Notes under the pieces: generated by a model | The model's input: the letters and a program-made list of their open reading frames with translations, nothing else | What the model was told of the DNA's origin: nothing | The model's database searches: none | Part shown: positions 24,413 to 35,331 of the stretch, piece by piece | Layout of the letters: the number at the start of each line of letters is the position of its first letter | Position numbering within the stretch: position 1 is the stretch's first letter | NCBI RefSeq assembly: GCF_900114675.1 | Contig: NZ_FOZM01000004.1 | Span: 1 to 64,000 of the forward strand | Direction of reading: 5' to 3' | Length of the DNA stretch: 64,000 nucleotides | Source of the DNA: Yoonia litorea | GTDB taxonomy: Bacteria; Pseudomonadota; Alphaproteobacteria; Rhodobacterales; Rhodobacteraceae | Position numbers and translations under genes: made by a program

Positions 24413-24904
24413 TCAGCCCATCTGGGACACAAGCGTCTGCCCTGCAGAAATCTCACACTGTCCGCCCGGAGGTTCAGGGTTGAAGATCGTGACCTTGCCG
24501 TCCTCAACCAGCATCGAATAGCGCTGCGACCGGTCAAAGAAGCCAAGGTCCGGCACAGTGAACGTCAGGCCCAGCGCCTTGGAGAAGCTGCTGTCAGCAT
24601 CGCCCAACATCGTGATGCCTGCGTCGCTGGCACCTGTCGCATCGCCCCAGGCTTTCATCACGAAAGGATCATTCACGGACACGCAGATGACTTCATCCAC
24701 ACCTTTGGCTTTCAGATCGTCCATCGCGGCGATGAAGCTTGGAAGATGCGCGGCCGTGCAAGTGCGCGTGTAGGCCCCCGGCAGGCCGAAAATGACGACC
24801 TTGCGGCCTTTCAGCTTGGGGCCAAGATCGACTGATCCCGGGCCTTCGTCGCCAAAGACCAGAAATGTCGCTTCCGGCAATGTATCCCCTACCGCGATTG
24901 TCAT
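24413..24904 (-). CDS. Peroxiredoxin, Prx5 type
   Basis: Protein of 163 residues. PGAYTRTCTAAHLPSF contains the peroxidatic Cys in the Prx5 setting, and VICVSVNDPFVMKAW is the typical following strand. A further Cys in PPGGQCEIS could be resolving. It reduces H2O2 and organic peroxides, probably with glutaredoxin or glutathione. Start at ATG 24904 with AGGAG upstream. It is divergent from the flavoprotein reductase at 24991, so the two may share a promoter region. Confidence 0.92.
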   Translation of the reverse strand: MTIAVGDTLPEATFLVFGDEGPGSVDLGPKLKGRKVVIFGLPGAYTRTCTAAHLPSFIAAMDDLKAKGVDEVICVSVNDPFVMKAWGDATGASDAGITMLGDADSSFSKALGLTFTVPDLGFFDRSQRYSMLVEDGKVTIFNPEPPGGQCEISAGQTLVSQMG

Positions 24905-24990
24905 AAATGTTGCTCCTGTTCGCATTGCGCCTGTGGTTTTGGCAGATGTAGTGTGCACCACGCCAAACGCCAAAAGGAAAGTGCATTACC

Positions 24991-26202
24991 ATGACCCATG
25001 TCGTTGTGATCGGGGCCGGCCAAGCGGGCGCGTCCTGCGTGGCCAAGCTGCGGGCCGAAGGGTTTGACGGGCAGATCACCCTGATCGGGGCCGAGCCTGT
25101 GCCGCCATACCAGCGCCCGCCGCTGTCAAAGGCCTACCTTCTGGGAGACATGGCCGAGGAACGACTCTATCTGCGACCCGAAGCCTTCTATGCAGAGCAT
25201 GACATCACGCTGCGGCTGAACACCCGGGTTTTCGAAATCGCCCGCGGCGAAAAGGCCATCGTCCTGTCAGGTGGCGAAATCCTCAATTACGACGAGCTGG
25301 TGCTGACGACCGGTTCCTACCCACGCAGCCTGCCAAACAATATCGGTGGCAATCTGAAGGGCGTCTTCACCGTCCGCGATCTGGCCGATGCCGACGCGAT
25401 GGCACCAGCCTTCACGGCTGGCAAGCGGCTACTGGTGATTGGTGGTGGCTACATCGGGCTGGAGGCAGCTGCCGTCGCCACCAAGCTGGGCCTGCAAGTC
25501 GCCGTGGTGGAAATGGCAGACCGCATCCTGCAACGTGTCGCGGCGCCAGAAACCTCTGACTATTTTCGCGAACTGCATAGATCACATGGCGTCGACATCC
25601 GCGAAGGTGTGGGGCTGGTGCGCCTCACAGGCGAAGACCATGTCGCTGGCGCTGAACTGACCGATGGGACAAGGCTGGACATCGACTTTGCCGTTGTTGG
25701 CGTCGGCATCATTCCCGCAACAGGTCTGGCCGATATGGTAGGGCTATCTGGCGACAACGGCATCATCACTGACGACTATGGTCGCACCTCTGACCCTCAC
25801 ATCTGGGCGGCAGGGGATTGCGCAACCTGTAACTTCGAGGGCCAGACCATCCGACTGGAAAGCGTCGGCAACGCCATTGATCAGGCCGAAGTCGTAGCCG
25901 TGAATATCGCTGGCGGCGAACAACCTTACGTGCCCAAACCGTGGTTCTGGTCTGATCAATACGACTGCAAGCTGCAGATTGCGGGGCTGAACCTTGGTTA
26001 CACCGACGTTTATGTCCGCAAGGGTGACGGCGATGTTGTCTCGCATTGGTATTACAACAAAGATCGCCTGATCGCGGTTGATGCGATGAATGATGCGCGC
26101 AACTACATGATCGGCAAGCGGCTGATCGAAGCCGGCAAATCGCCAGCGCCCGCGCTGATCACTGATCCGGCCACTGACATGAAGGGGCTGTTGAAAGGGT
26201 GA
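24991..26202 (+). CDS. FAD-dependent ferredoxin/rubredoxin reductase-family oxidoreductase
   Basis: Protein of 403 residues with FAD-binding VVVIGAGQAGASC at the N-terminus, the YQRPPLSKAYL stretch typical of ferredoxin reductases of mono- and dioxygenase systems, an NAD-binding VIGGGYIGLE near 150 and the FAD motif IWAAGDCA. The C-terminal reductase domain ends LITDPATDMKGLLKG. It would pass NADH electrons to a small iron-sulfur or rubredoxin partner that is not in this window. Its stop overlaps the rsmD start (GTGA). Confidence 0.92.
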   Translation: MTHVVVIGAGQAGASCVAKLRAEGFDGQITLIGAEPVPPYQRPPLSKAYLLGDMAEERLYLRPEAFYAEHDITLRLNTRVFEIARGEKAIVLSGGEILNYDELVLTTGSYPRSLPNNIGGNLKGVFTVRDLADADAMAPAFTAGKRLLVIGGGYIGLEAAAVATKLGLQVAVVEMADRILQRVAAPETSDYFRELHRSHGVDIREGVGLVRLTGEDHVAGAELTDGTRLDIDFAVVGVGIIPATGLADMVGLSGDNGIITDDYGRTSDPHIWAAGDCATCNFEGQTIRLESVGNAIDQAEVVAVNIAGGEQPYVPKPWFWSDQYDCKLQIAGLNLGYTDVYVRKGDGDVVSHWYYNKDRLIAVDAMNDARNYMIGKRLIEAGKSPAPALITDPATDMKGLLKG

Positions 26203-26756
26203 GGATCATTGGCGGCACGCATCGCGGCACGGCGCTGACGCCGGTAGGCAAAGGCGACACTGGCGCACATCTGCGCCCGACGACCGATCGCGTGCGTGAA
26301 AGCCTGTTCAATGTGCTGATGGGGGGCCGCTTTGGCGACCCGATTACGAAAGTCCGCGTGCTGGACCTATTTGCAGGCACAGGGGCGCTCGGTTTGGAGG
26401 CGCTTTCGCGCGGGGCATCACATGTCACTTTTGTTGACAGCGGTCGAATGGCGCAAAAGCTGATCCGCGCCAATATCGCCAAACTCAGACGCGAGGCGGA
26501 TACGCAACTGATCGCCACAGATGCGACACGTCTGCCAGAGGGTGAAGGATGCAACCTGATCTTTCTCGACCCGCCCTACGGAAAAGGTCTGGGGGCCAAG
26601 GCGTTGGAGGCAGCGAAAGCCAAAGGCTGGATCGCTGCCGAGGCGCTGATCGTCTGGGAAGAATCCGCCGCCCAGATCGCCCCCGCCGGTTTCACCACCC
26701 TCGACCAGCGCCGCTATGGCGAGACGTGGATCACCTTCCTGCGCCATAGCGCCTGA
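26199..26756 (+). CDS. rsmD: 16S rRNA (guanine966-N2)-methyltransferase
   Basis: Protein of 185 residues starting with GTG (RIIGGTHRGTAL). It has RPTTDRVRESLFNVL, the SAM-binding VLDLFAGTGALGLEALSRGA and the catalytic LIFLDPPYG, all diagnostic of RsmD. It methylates G966 near the P site of 16S rRNA. The GTG overlaps the previous stop by four bases (GTGA), so translation is probably coupled. Confidence 0.95.
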   Translation: MRIIGGTHRGTALTPVGKGDTGAHLRPTTDRVRESLFNVLMGGRFGDPITKVRVLDLFAGTGALGLEALSRGASHVTFVDSGRMAQKLIRANIAKLRREADTQLIATDATRLPEGEGCNLIFLDPPYGKGLGAKALEAAKAKGWIAAEALIVWEESAAQIAPAGFTTLDQRRYGETWITFLRHSA

Positions 26757-26792
26757 TTTGCGCGTGCAGGGCCACCTTGCTAGATTGCGCAC

Positions 26793-26978
26793 ATGACCGA
26801 TGCGACCGACATTTCCTTGGTGCCACATGTCCGGCGCGAACCAGCCGAGACTGTGCCGTTGCCCCGGCCGGTGCCTTTCGGTGCGCCGGTGTTGATCTCG
26901 GACTGTGTGAATCCGCTCGCCGGTGAGACGTTGCTCAGTCTTTTGTGGAAACGAATGGCGGCGTCTGACGAGGGCTAA
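26793..26978 (+). CDS. Small hypothetical protein, 61 aa
   Basis: Open frame MTDATDISLVPHVRREPAE continuing through a Pro-rich middle to LLSLLWKRMAASDEG. It starts 36 bases after rsmD in the same direction. No clear Shine-Dalgarno, no signal peptide, no recognised domain. Its stop overlaps the convergent ispE stop (bases 26975-26978). Could be a real small gene coupled to rsmD or a chance frame. Confidence 0.45.
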   Translation: MTDATDISLVPHVRREPAETVPLPRPVPFGAPVLISDCVNPLAGETLLSLLWKRMAASDEG

Positions 26979-27832
26979 AGCATCCTGGCCGCTTCTACCC
27001 ACCAATCCGGATGTGCGGACCTGATCTGGCTGGCCGCGTCCTGCGCCTGCGAGAGCGTGGCGAAGGCACCAAAACACGTGGCCCCCGACCCTGACATGGC
27101 CGCCAGTGCTGCACCGTCCTGCATCTGCAGAACATCAATGACCTGTCCGATCACAGGGGCAATGCCGATTGCAGGTGTCTGAAGGTCGTTGCGCTGCCGC
27201 GACAGCCAATTGACGAACTTCGGAAAATCGAGCGCCTCCGGCACACCCGTCATTGGTTCGCCGGTCTTGGTTGCCAGCCCCTGAAAGACAGGGCCGGTCG
27301 GCACGGCGACAGGCGGACGCACAAGCACAAGTGCAACCTCCGGCAACGGCGGAACAGACGAAAGAACCTCGCCAATGCCACGCATCCGTTGCGGTTTCGG
27401 TCCTGCCGCACAAACCGGCACGTCAGCCCCAAGTTCAAGGACGCGCGGATCGTCTGCTTTCAGCGGGTCAACCTGCCACAGATCAGCCAGAAGCGACAAC
27501 GTCGCCGCAGCATCCGATGAGCCGCTGCCAATACCTGCCGCATGCGGCAGGTTCTTTTCCAGATGCAGGCGCGCACCCTGCGACACGCCTCTGGCCTCAG
27601 CCAGCACCTGCGCCGCGCGCAAAATCAGGTTGCTTTGATCGGTCGGCACGCCCGCTCCGAAGGGGCCGTCCACCGTCAGCGTCAGATCATCCGCCGCTTC
27701 GACGGTGATCACGTCACCCACATCAGCAAAGACCACAAGACTATCCAGCAGATGATAGCCATCTGCACGCTGCCCTGTCACATGAAGGGTGAGATTGACC
27801 TTGGCTGGCGCGGCGATCCTAGCTGTCGTCAC
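26975..27832 (-). CDS. ispE: 4-diphosphocytidyl-2-C-methyl-D-erythritol kinase
   Basis: GHMP kinase of 285 residues, fourth step of the MEP isoprenoid pathway. The start VTTARIAAPAKVNLTLHV is typical; the ATP loop is PHAAGIGSGSSDAAA, and SGSGATCFG near the C-terminus is the third GHMP motif. I place the start at GTG 27832 with AGGT five bases upstream. This overlaps the end of the TPR gene by 14 bases, so the two are likely coupled. Confidence 0.96.
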   Translation of the reverse strand: MTTARIAAPAKVNLTLHVTGQRADGYHLLDSLVVFADVGDVITVEAADDLTLTVDGPFGAGVPTDQSNLILRAAQVLAEARGVSQGARLHLEKNLPHAAGIGSGSSDAAATLSLLADLWQVDPLKADDPRVLELGADVPVCAAGPKPQRMRGIGEVLSSVPPLPEVALVLVRPPVAVPTGPVFQGLATKTGEPMTGVPEALDFPKFVNWLSRQRNDLQTPAIGIAPVIGQVIDVLQMQDGAALAAMSGSGATCFGAFATLSQAQDAASQIRSAHPDWWVEAARML

Positions 27833-29516
27833 GTGCGACCTGCAGCGGCTCAGCACCTTCTTCTTCCAGAACAGCGTCCAGCCCGCGATCAAGCTTGGCG
27901 CGGATGCGCGTTGCATCCTCCTCGCTGGGCGAAAACGACAAGGCGCGTTGCCACTGGAAGCGTGCTTCGATTTCGCGCCCGACCGCCCAGAAAGCATCGC
28001 CAAGGTGGTCGTTGATCACCGCATCCACAGGCTCAAGAGAGGCCGCGTGTTCTAGATGCACGACGGCTTCGTCATAGCGGCCCAACTGGAAATAGACCCA
28101 GCCAAGACTGTCGATGATGGCACCGTGATCAGGACGGGCAGCAGCGGCGGTCTCGATCATATCGAGGGCCTCTGACAGCTTCTCGCCGCGCTCGACCAGC
28201 GAGTATCCCAGATAGTTCAGGACCTGCGGCTGCTCTGGCCGCAAGGCGAGGGCCGAGCGGAAATCGGCTTCGGCCCCGGTCCAGTCGTCCAGCCTGTGCC
28301 GCGTGATCGCGCGCGTGTAGTAGACAAACCACTTGGACCGGTCGAGGTTATCATAAAGATCAAGCGCGCGGGTGTAGGCGCGGTCGGCCTCAGCATAGCG
28401 TTCCGCCATACGCAGCGTGTCACCTTTGGTGGCGTGCACTTCCGGCAGAGCCGGATAAAGGCGCGTCAGCCCTTCAAGCACTTCCACAGCGGCCTCTTCG
28501 CGGCCTGCAGCGCGCAAAGCCTCAGCCCGGCCAAGCTCGGCTGCGTGATAAGAGGGATCATCCGGCGAAACCGCGCTATAGGCCGCGTTTGCAAGGTCGT
28601 AGTTCTCCAGCTCTTCAAGCAAACGGGCCGTCATCAACTGGGCCGTCGCGTTCTGTGGCCAGAGGTGGTTGGCGGCACGTGTGTAGAGCAACGTAAAGTT
28701 TGCAGGGGCATCGGCCTGCACAAGACCTGCGATCACATGCGCCAGATCACCCATCGCCTCTGCCGGGGTCCGTACAGCACTGTAAGCCACCGCCTCACCG
28801 TCCGAGAGCGCATCGCGCAGGGCAATCAGACCCGGATCAAGCTGCGTGCCAAAGACCGCAGAGATCAGTTCCAGCGCCTCGGTATTCTGGCCCAACTGGC
28901 TCATGATCTGGGCGTGGGCAATCGCGCTCTGGCGGCTATACCGCATTCCGCCATGACCGTTGTTGGTGAATAGCCGCTGCGCCCCTTCGAAATCGCCAAA
29001 GGCCGCAAGGGCGTAAGCTTTGTGGGTCAAACCATAAACGCCCATCCCTTCGCCCTGAATGACGGCGTCAAACGCATCCATGGCAGCACTTGTGTCACCT
29101 GCACCCACCAGCGCCCATGCTGCAGAAAGCTGATCAACCAACGGGCCGATCTGCTGGCCTGCTTCGAGCGCGTTCAGCACCTCGTTCCAGCGTCCCGCCG
29201 CGAAATCATCAGTGCGCAAGATCAGATGCGTTACAGGGTTGCCCACGCCGGCGTCAGCCATGGTCCGCGCCACAGGCACCGCGCGTGCAAAGTCGCCTTG
29301 CGCCACATAGGCGCGTTGCAAGCGATCCAGCAGGTCGGCATTGGTCGGGTCCTGCACCAGACCATCCGCGAAATAGCGGGCGGCGGTGCCGAAATCATGC
29401 GCGGTCTCTGCCTGCTTTCCTGCAAGATAGGCACCGGTATCAACCTCAGCCACCGCTGGTGCTGATGCCACTGCAAGCGCAGTCAGAGTGAGAATTGTTG
29501 TAACGTATTTCCGCAC
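27819..29516 (-). CDS. Exported tetratricopeptide-repeat protein
   Basis: Protein of 565 residues starting at GTG 29516 (AGG seven bases upstream) with a signal peptide (LTLTALAVASAPAVAEV). The mature protein is a solenoid of TPR units, clearest at the C-terminus (VLNYLGYSLVERGEKLSEALDMI, then IIDSLGWVYFQLGRYDEAVVHLE), the YfgC/BepA-independent TPR type common in Rhodobacteraceae. Probably a periplasmic scaffold; function unknown. Overlaps ispE. Confidence 0.85.
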   Translation of the reverse strand: MRKYVTTILTLTALAVASAPAVAEVDTGAYLAGKQAETAHDFGTAARYFADGLVQDPTNADLLDRLQRAYVAQGDFARAVPVARTMADAGVGNPVTHLILRTDDFAAGRWNEVLNALEAGQQIGPLVDQLSAAWALVGAGDTSAAMDAFDAVIQGEGMGVYGLTHKAYALAAFGDFEGAQRLFTNNGHGGMRYSRQSAIAHAQIMSQLGQNTEALELISAVFGTQLDPGLIALRDALSDGEAVAYSAVRTPAEAMGDLAHVIAGLVQADAPANFTLLYTRAANHLWPQNATAQLMTARLLEELENYDLANAAYSAVSPDDPSYHAAELGRAEALRAAGREEAAVEVLEGLTRLYPALPEVHATKGDTLRMAERYAEADRAYTRALDLYDNLDRSKWFVYYTRAITRHRLDDWTGAEADFRSALALRPEQPQVLNYLGYSLVERGEKLSEALDMIETAAAARPDHGAIIDSLGWVYFQLGRYDEAVVHLEHAASLEPVDAVINDHLGDAFWAVGREIEARFQWQRALSFSPSEEDATRIRAKLDRGLDAVLEEEGAEPLQVARDDS

Positions 29517-29778
29517 GGGCCTACCTGCTCTGGACAAAGTCTTTAGGCAACCTAGGCAGACCTTTTTCCCAGATGCAAATCACGACATCCCAGAGGCGGC
29601 AAAATGTTGCGGGTGGTGTGGCGTTAGCGCAATCACAAACACAAGAAGACAGGCCATAAGACCCGCCAACTCGCCCTGCCAAGACTGCCCGTCCGCGCCT
29701 GTTTTTTATGGCGCTTCGCGTTGAGAAGGAAACTACGCGAAGGAATGATTCGCCGTCAAGAGACTGATTCGCGAATCG
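29517..29778. other. Intergenic region upstream of the TPR gene (262 bases)
   Basis: No credible coding sequence. Contains an inverted repeat CTTCGCG/CGCGAAG (29714-29742) and a perfect 12-base palindrome GATTCGCGAATC (29766-29777). The latter includes two GANTC sites, the target of the CcrM cell-cycle methylase in alphaproteobacteria. It should carry the promoter of the TPR-ispE unit. Confidence 0.45.
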
Positions 29779-30285
29779 TTAGCTCAAAGGGCTGTAAAGT
29801 CGGCATTCGGGGTCCACCGGCACTGTGCTGACAAGAAATGGCGTCTCTGGCGGCATCCCGCTTTCCTCGATCCATTCGCCATTCAGACAAAAGTCCTGTG
29901 CATAGTTGCCAAGGTTGAAACCAAAGCCCGGGTCACCGCAGTCATCAGCCATCCCCCCCGCGTTCCATGCCTGACTGACACCCACGCCTAGTTCGTCGGG
30001 CGTGAAAAAAGCCAGCCGCTCAGGATCAAAGGTCAGAAACCACGGGTCGTCGGGCGCACGCGTCGCTTGATCCCATTTGCCAATCAGAATGCCGTCCTTG
30101 TATCCGGCAATCCGGAATGCGCTGACGTCGTCTTCGGTCACAAGTGGCAGATCCAGCGCGCCTTGTTGCAGCGTCATCTGACCCGTCATGGTGTAGCCGT
30201 TCTCACCTTCCCAGCAGAAATAGAACGCAGCCGCATCGGCTTTTGTCGCAGTCAGCGCAAGGAGAAATGCGAAAGCCCTTGTCAT
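29779..30285 (-). CDS. Secreted hypothetical protein, last gene of the accD-folC operon
   Basis: Protein of 168 residues with a signal peptide ([18 protein letters not shown]). Five Cys residues in the mature part suggest disulfides in the periplasm. A repeated theme of Asp/Gly-rich loops (AGGMADDCGDPGFGFN) is visible, but I recognise no family. The ATG overlaps the folC stop by four bases (ATGA), so it is co-translated with folC. Confidence 0.75.
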   Translation of the reverse strand: MTRAFAFLLALTATKADAAAFYFCWEGENGYTMTGQMTLQQGALDLPLVTEDDVSAFRIAGYKDGILIGKWDQATRAPDDPWFLTFDPERLAFFTPDELGVGVSQAWNAGGMADDCGDPGFGFNLGNYAQDFCLNGEWIEESGMPPETPFLVSTVPVDPECRLYSPLS

Positions 30286-31556
30286 GCCGCATTCTCGCGC
30301 ATGACGTGCCCTGCCAGATAAAGCGAGCCGCAAATCAGGATGCGTGCCGCCGGATCCTTGGCCGTGATGGATTTGATCGCGTCCCTCACGTTCTCGGCCA
30401 CGGTTGCAGGAAGATCGACTGCTGCCGCCGCTTCCGCGGTGCGCGCGGCCGGGATCGTGTTGGCCTCACCGGGGATGGACACTGCCGTCAGTGAGGCGGC
30501 CACCGTGCCAAGCGGGCGCAGATAGCCTGCAATATCCTTGGTGTTCAGCATCCCGCAGATCAGATGTGTGGGGCGCGGCGGCTGCTGGCGCAGTGTCTCG
30601 GCCAAAGCAATACCTGCGGCGGGATTATGCCCTCCATCCAGCCAAAGCTCGGCGGGCTTGGCCAGCTCAACCAATTTGCCTTGCGTGAGCCGTTCCATCC
30701 GTGCAGGCCAATAGGCCTGCGTCACAGCCGCCTCGCAGGCAGCTTCGCTTTTGCCAAGCACGCGGAGTGCCGCGATTGCCGCGCCAGCATTCATGATCTG
30801 ATGCGGCCCCGGCAGGTTCGGCATCGGCAAGTCCAGCAAACCGCGCTCGTCTTGATAGACCAGCCGCCCGTTTTCGGTTCCGACATGCCAATGCTGCCCA
30901 AAGGCGATCACCGGTGCACCGGCCCGTGCGGCCACGCTTTCGATCACCTCCAGACCATCCTCGTGTTGTGGCCCGACCACGCAAGGCACGCCCCGCTTGA
31001 TGATCCCGGCCTTTTCACCCGCAATTTTCGCGATGGTGTCACCCAGAAACTGCTGATGATCCATATCGACAGGCGTGATGATCGTGACCTCCGGCTTGGC
31101 AATCACGTTTGTCGCGTCAAGCCTGCCGCCAAGCCCAACCTCAAGCAGGGCGTAGTCGGCAGGTGTTTCAGCAAACGCCAGCAAGGCCGCGACAGTGGTA
31201 ATTTCGAAATAGGTGATCGGATCGCTGCCATTTGCCTGATAGCAGCGGTCAAGCACCTCGGTCAGCGCCTCTTCACTGATCAGGGTGCCAGCCAGACGGA
31301 TACGCTCATGAAACCGCGCCAGATGCGGTGAGGTATAGGCATGGACCGCAGCGCCGTCGGCTTCCAGACCGGCACGGATCATGGCTTGGGTGGACCCTTT
31401 GCCGTTAGTGCCTGCGATATGGATGACAGGTGGCAGACGATCCTGCGGGTTGCCCACGGCATCAAGCAAGCGCCAGACACGGTCAAGCGTCAGATCAATG
31501 ACCTTGGGGTGCAAGGCCATCATCCGGTCAAGGATCACGTCAGAGGATGATGTCAC
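30282..31556 (-). CDS. folC: Bifunctional folylpolyglutamate/dihydrofolate synthase
   Basis: Mur-ligase-type protein of 424 residues. Shows [13 protein letters not shown] (P-loop), [15 protein letters not shown] and [10 protein letters not shown]. It adds glutamate to dihydropteroate and extends folate polyglutamate tails in the cytoplasm. The start is GTG 31556, overlapping the accD TGA (GTGA). Common alphaproteobacterial order accD-folC. Confidence 0.96.
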   Translation of the reverse strand: MTSSSDVILDRMMALHPKVIDLTLDRVWRLLDAVGNPQDRLPPVIHIAGTNGKGSTQAMIRAGLEADGAAVHAYTSPHLARFHERIRLAGTLISEEALTEVLDRCYQANGSDPITYFEITTVAALLAFAETPADYALLEVGLGGRLDATNVIAKPEVTIITPVDMDHQQFLGDTIAKIAGEKAGIIKRGVPCVVGPQHEDGLEVIESVAARAGAPVIAFGQHWHVGTENGRLVYQDERGLLDLPMPNLPGPHQIMNAGAAIAALRVLGKSEAACEAAVTQAYWPARMERLTQGKLVELAKPAELWLDGGHNPAAGIALAETLRQQPPRPTHLICGMLNTKDIAGYLRPLGTVAASLTAVSIPGEANTIPAARTAEAAAAVDLPATVAENVRDAIKSITAKDPAARILICGSLYLAGHVMRENAA

Positions 31557-32491
31557 TTTTCCGCGTCCGCCGCAGCGATCATTTCAGCCGGATCAGGCAT
31601 CTTGTCATCTTCGGGCTTCGGCAAGTCGCCTTTGACAGGCGCAGGCTCTTTCATCAGCATCCGCACGATTGTGACCAGCTCTTCTTTCAGGTCGGTCCGC
31701 TTCGTCACGCGGTCCAGCATTCCGTGATCAAGCAGATACTCGGCCCGCTGGAACCCTTCCGGAAGCTTTTCGCCGATCGTCTGTTCGATGACCCGCGCCC
31801 CGGCAAAACCAATCAGCGCGTTAGGCTCGGCGATCTGCACGTCGCCAAGCATCGCGTAAGACGCCGTGACCCCGCCGGTCGTCGGGTGGGTCAGGACAAC
31901 GATGTAGGGCAGGCCCGCCTCTTTCAGCATCTGCACGGCAATCGTGGTGCGCGGCATCTGCATCAGACCCAGAATGCCCTCTTGCATCCGCGCGCCACCT
32001 GCAGCGGAAAACAGGATCAAAGGGCGCTTAGTCTCAACCGCACGCTGGGCCGCGGCGACAATGGCATTGCCGACATACATCGACATCGAACCACCCATGA
32101 AGGAAAAGTCCTGCACCGCAACAACAACGCCGGTCCGGCCCATCTCACCTTCAGCGACAAGCATCGCGTCTTTTTCGCCGGTTTTCTTACGCGCTTCCTT
32201 GATCCGGTCGGTATAGCGTTTCTGGTCGCGGAAATGCAGCGGGTCGGCCACTGGCTCTGGCACGTCAACCTCGACAAAAACGCCGCCATCAAAGATCGAC
32301 GCAAGACGCGCCCGCGCACCGATCGGCATGTGATGTTCGCAGTTGGTGCAGACATTCAGGTTCTCTGCCAATTCGCGGTGAAACAGCATCGTGCCGCAGT
32401 CGTCGCACTTGGTCCAAAGATTGTCAGGCACCTCGCGGCGCGAAAACAGCGAGTTGATCTTGGGTCGGACGTAATTGGTGATCCAGTTCAT
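31553..32491 (-). CDS. accD: Acetyl-CoA carboxylase carboxyltransferase subunit beta
   Basis: Protein of 312 residues. An N-terminal zinc ribbon (CDDCG, then CTNCEHH) and the carboxyltransferase core with [12 protein letters not shown] and [13 protein letters not shown] are diagnostic. With AccA it transfers carboxyl from biotin to acetyl-CoA, making malonyl-CoA for fatty acid synthesis. First gene of the accD-folC-hypothetical operon. Confidence 0.98.
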   Translation of the reverse strand: MNWITNYVRPKINSLFSRREVPDNLWTKCDDCGTMLFHRELAENLNVCTNCEHHMPIGARARLASIFDGGVFVEVDVPEPVADPLHFRDQKRYTDRIKEARKKTGEKDAMLVAEGEMGRTGVVVAVQDFSFMGGSMSMYVGNAIVAAAQRAVETKRPLILFSAAGGARMQEGILGLMQMPRTTIAVQMLKEAGLPYIVVLTHPTTGGVTASYAMLGDVQIAEPNALIGFAGARVIEQTIGEKLPEGFQRAEYLLDHGMLDRVTKRTDLKEELVTIVRMLMKEPAPVKGDLPKPEDDKMPDPAEMIAAADAEK

Positions 32492-32549
32492 CGGCGCGCC
32501 TTTATGACTTCTTGTCGATTGAGATATGCCGCTCGCAAACGAATTGCAA

Positions 32550-33458
32550 TCAACAGCGCAAGGTGATCCTCGCGGCCAGCCACATGATATAGGTGGTCAA
32601 CGCCAGAACGATTGCCTCGAAGATGACCCAGGGTTCCAGCAAGGTTTCGACACCGCCGCTGTAAAGCGCCGGATCTTGGTAGGGATAAAGAAAGAGTGCG
32701 ACACCCGAGGTCGGCCACCCCGCAATATGCACAATCAGCAGGGCGAAGGCATTATTGGCCATATGCAAACCGATGGCGGCCCCGATATTTCCCGTCCGTG
32801 CGGTCAGATCAGCACAAGCCATGCCTAATCCCGTCGCCCAAACCGCCCAGACGATCCCCTCTGCAGCGCCTTCGCCATTCCAGAAATGGAGACTGCCAAA
32901 CATGACGGACGGCACCACCATCCACGCCCAACGACTGCGCGACAGGCAGGCAAACTGCTGCTGCAGATAGCCTCTGAAAAACAGCTCCTCGGTGCCCACC
33001 TGCACCAAAAGCACCGCAAGTGTGACAGGGATCAGTGCCAGCCAAACACCGAAGTTGCGAAACACCTCGATCTGGTCGGGATCAATGCGCGGTGGCAGAA
33101 GCTCAATCAGGATAAGCCAGAAGCTTACCCCCACGAACACCCGCACAAGGTCCTGCTTTGCCTGCGCGTAAGCGCCGATCAGACTGGCAAACCCGCGTCC
33201 ATGCAGCAAACGCAACAACACCAGAAAACCCGCAAGCGTAATCCCGAAGGACAAGAACTGGGTCAACGTGCCAAAGGCCGTGATGCCGTCGTAGAATTCA
33301 TCGCGCAGACGCTCGCTTGGCAAGAGCGTTGCGAAAACAACCGGCGACAGCATGAAGACCGCCTCAAAAGCAAGGATCATCACAATGATGCGCCACAGCT
33401 CCGTGGCCCCGCGTGCCGGGCGCACAAAGGCGTCATGTGCTGCGTAGTCGTCTTTCAT
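32550..33458 (-). CDS. CPBP-family intramembrane protease (CAAX-like)
   Basis: Protein of 302 residues with about eight membrane segments. The three ABI/CPBP motifs are intact: EELFFRG with Glu157-Glu158, FGSLH with His191, and HMANN with His232 and Asn236. These bind the catalytic metal in CAAX proteases. Substrate unknown; bacterial members are often linked to peptide maturation or immunity, but no peptide gene is adjacent. Lies between accD and the divergent ilvD. Confidence 0.88.
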   Translation of the reverse strand: MKDDYAAHDAFVRPARGATELWRIIVMILAFEAVFMLSPVVFATLLPSERLRDEFYDGITAFGTLTQFLSFGITLAGFLVLLRLLHGRGFASLIGAYAQAKQDLVRVFVGVSFWLILIELLPPRIDPDQIEVFRNFGVWLALIPVTLAVLLVQVGTEELFFRGYLQQQFACLSRSRWAWMVVPSVMFGSLHFWNGEGAAEGIVWAVWATGLGMACADLTARTGNIGAAIGLHMANNAFALLIVHIAGWPTSGVALFLYPYQDPALYSGGVETLLEPWVIFEAIVLALTTYIMWLAARITLRC

Positions 33459-33593
33459 CCCGGACCCTATTCACGTCGTCTCGGCCACTGCAACCACCGT
33501 GGTGTCGCATCAGGTGAATGCGTACTGGGGCTTGCGCCTTGCCAGCCCTCTAATTAGACCCTTTTCAACAGTTTTCCCGGAGGAGTGCTTCAA

Positions 33594-35327
33594 ATGTCCC
33601 AAGGTAAGGTCGACAAATCCCGCCTGCCCAGCCGCCACGTGACCGAAGGTCCGGCCCGTGCACCGCATCGGTCGTATTTTTATGCGATGGGCCTGGACGA
33701 AAAAGCCATTCACCAGCCTTGGGTTGGCGTTGCCACCTGCTGGAACGAAGCGGCCCCTTGTAACATCTCGCTCAACCGGCAGGCGCAGGCTGTCAAACTC
33801 GGTGTCAAAAAGGGCAACGGCACTCCGCGTGAATTCACCACGATCACCGTCACCGACGGGATCGCCATGGGCCACGAGGGGATGCGGTCCTCGCTCGCCT
33901 CTCGCGAGGCGATTGCTGATACAGTCGAACTGACCATGCGCGGCCACTGCTATGACGCAATCGTCGGGCTTGCAGGCTGCGACAAATCCCTGCCGGGCAT
34001 GATGATGGCAATGGTCCGTCTGAACACCCCGTCCGTGTTCATCTACGGCGGCTCGATCCTGCCAGGACGTCTTCAGGGCAAGGACGTCACGGTTCAGGAC
34101 GTGTTCGAGGCTGTCGGCAAGCATCAGGCAGGCAATATGTCCGATGCCGAACTCGAAGTGCTTGAACGCGTCGCCTGTCCTTCCGCCGGTGCCTGCGGCG
34201 GTCAGTTTACCGCCAACACAATGGCCTGCGTGTCAGAGGCCATCGGTCTTGCGCTGATGAACTCCTCAGGTGCACCCGCCCCGTACGAGTCGCGCGACCA
34301 GTACGGCGTGGCCTCCGGCGAGGCGGTGATGAACCTGATCGAGAAGAACATCCGCGCCCGCGACATCGTCACACGCAAATCGCTTGAAAACGCAGCGCGC
34401 ATCGTGGCCTGCACGGGCGGCTCCACCAACGCCGGTCTGCACCTGCCCGCCATCGCCCACGAGGCTGGCATCGACTTTGACCTGATGGATGTCTGCGACA
34501 TCTTCCGCGACACGCCTTACTTCGTGGACCTGAAGCCCGGCGGCCAATACGTCGCCAAGGATCTTTACGAGGCGGGCGGCGTGCCAATCGTAATGAAGGA
34601 ACTGCGCAAGGCCGGTCTGATCCACGAGGATTGCATGACCGCCTCAGGGCGCAGCATCGGCGAAGAACTCGACATGATCCGTGGCGAAGCTGACGGCAAA
34701 GTCGTCTACCCTGTCGAAACCCCGATCACGCCAACTGGCGGTGTTGTCGGCCTGAAAGGCAACCTCGCCCCTGAAGGGGCTATCGTGAAGGTCGCAGGCA
34801 TGAGCGCCGAAGAACAGGAATTCACCGGCCCTGCCCGCGTGTTCGAATGTGAAGAAGACGCCTTTGAGGCCGTAAAGGCCCGTCAGTATGAAGAAGGCGA
34901 AGTCATCGTCATCCGCAACGAAGGTCCCGCTGGCGGCCCCGGTATGCGCGAGATGCTGGCAACCACCGCCGCCCTCTCCGGTCAGGGAATGGGCAAGAAG
35001 GTGGCGCTGATCACTGATGGACGCTTCTCTGGCGCGACACGCGGCTTCTGCGTCGGTCACGTCGGCCCTGAGGCTGCGCATGGCGGACCAATCGGAATGC
35101 TGCAAAACGGTGACATGATCACGATCAACGCCAAGACAGGCGAGTTGTCCGTCGATCTTTCCGATGAGGACCTGCAAGCCCGCAAGGATAGCTGGAAAGG
35201 TCCACGCAAGACGATCTATGCCTCCGGCGCGCTCTACAAATATGCGCAACTGGTCGGCGGCGCACGTCTCGGCGCTGTGACACATCCTGGTGCCAAAGGC
35301 GAAGAACACATCTACATGGATCTCTGA
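33594..35327 (+). CDS. ilvD: Dihydroxy-acid dehydratase
   Basis: Protein of 577 residues that dehydrates 2,3-dihydroxy acids in valine and isoleucine synthesis. Iron-sulfur ligands are visible in [14 protein letters not shown] and [18 protein letters not shown], with the C-terminal GRFSGATRG. Start at ATG 33594 with GGAGGAG eight bases upstream. A small lipoprotein follows at once, with five bases between. Confidence 0.96.
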   Translation: MSQGKVDKSRLPSRHVTEGPARAPHRSYFYAMGLDEKAIHQPWVGVATCWNEAAPCNISLNRQAQAVKLGVKKGNGTPREFTTITVTDGIAMGHEGMRSSLASREAIADTVELTMRGHCYDAIVGLAGCDKSLPGMMMAMVRLNTPSVFIYGGSILPGRLQGKDVTVQDVFEAVGKHQAGNMSDAELEVLERVACPSAGACGGQFTANTMACVSEAIGLALMNSSGAPAPYESRDQYGVASGEAVMNLIEKNIRARDIVTRKSLENAARIVACTGGSTNAGLHLPAIAHEAGIDFDLMDVCDIFRDTPYFVDLKPGGQYVAKDLYEAGGVPIVMKELRKAGLIHEDCMTASGRSIGEELDMIRGEADGKVVYPVETPITPTGGVVGLKGNLAPEGAIVKVAGMSAEEQEFTGPARVFECEEDAFEAVKARQYEEGEVIVIRNEGPAGGPGMREMLATTAALSGQGMGKKVALITDGRFSGATRGFCVGHVGPEAAHGGPIGMLQNGDMITINAKTGELSVDLSDEDLQARKDSWKGPRKTIYASGALYKYAQLVGGARLGAVTHPGAKGEEHIYMDL

Positions 35328-35331
35328 TCGG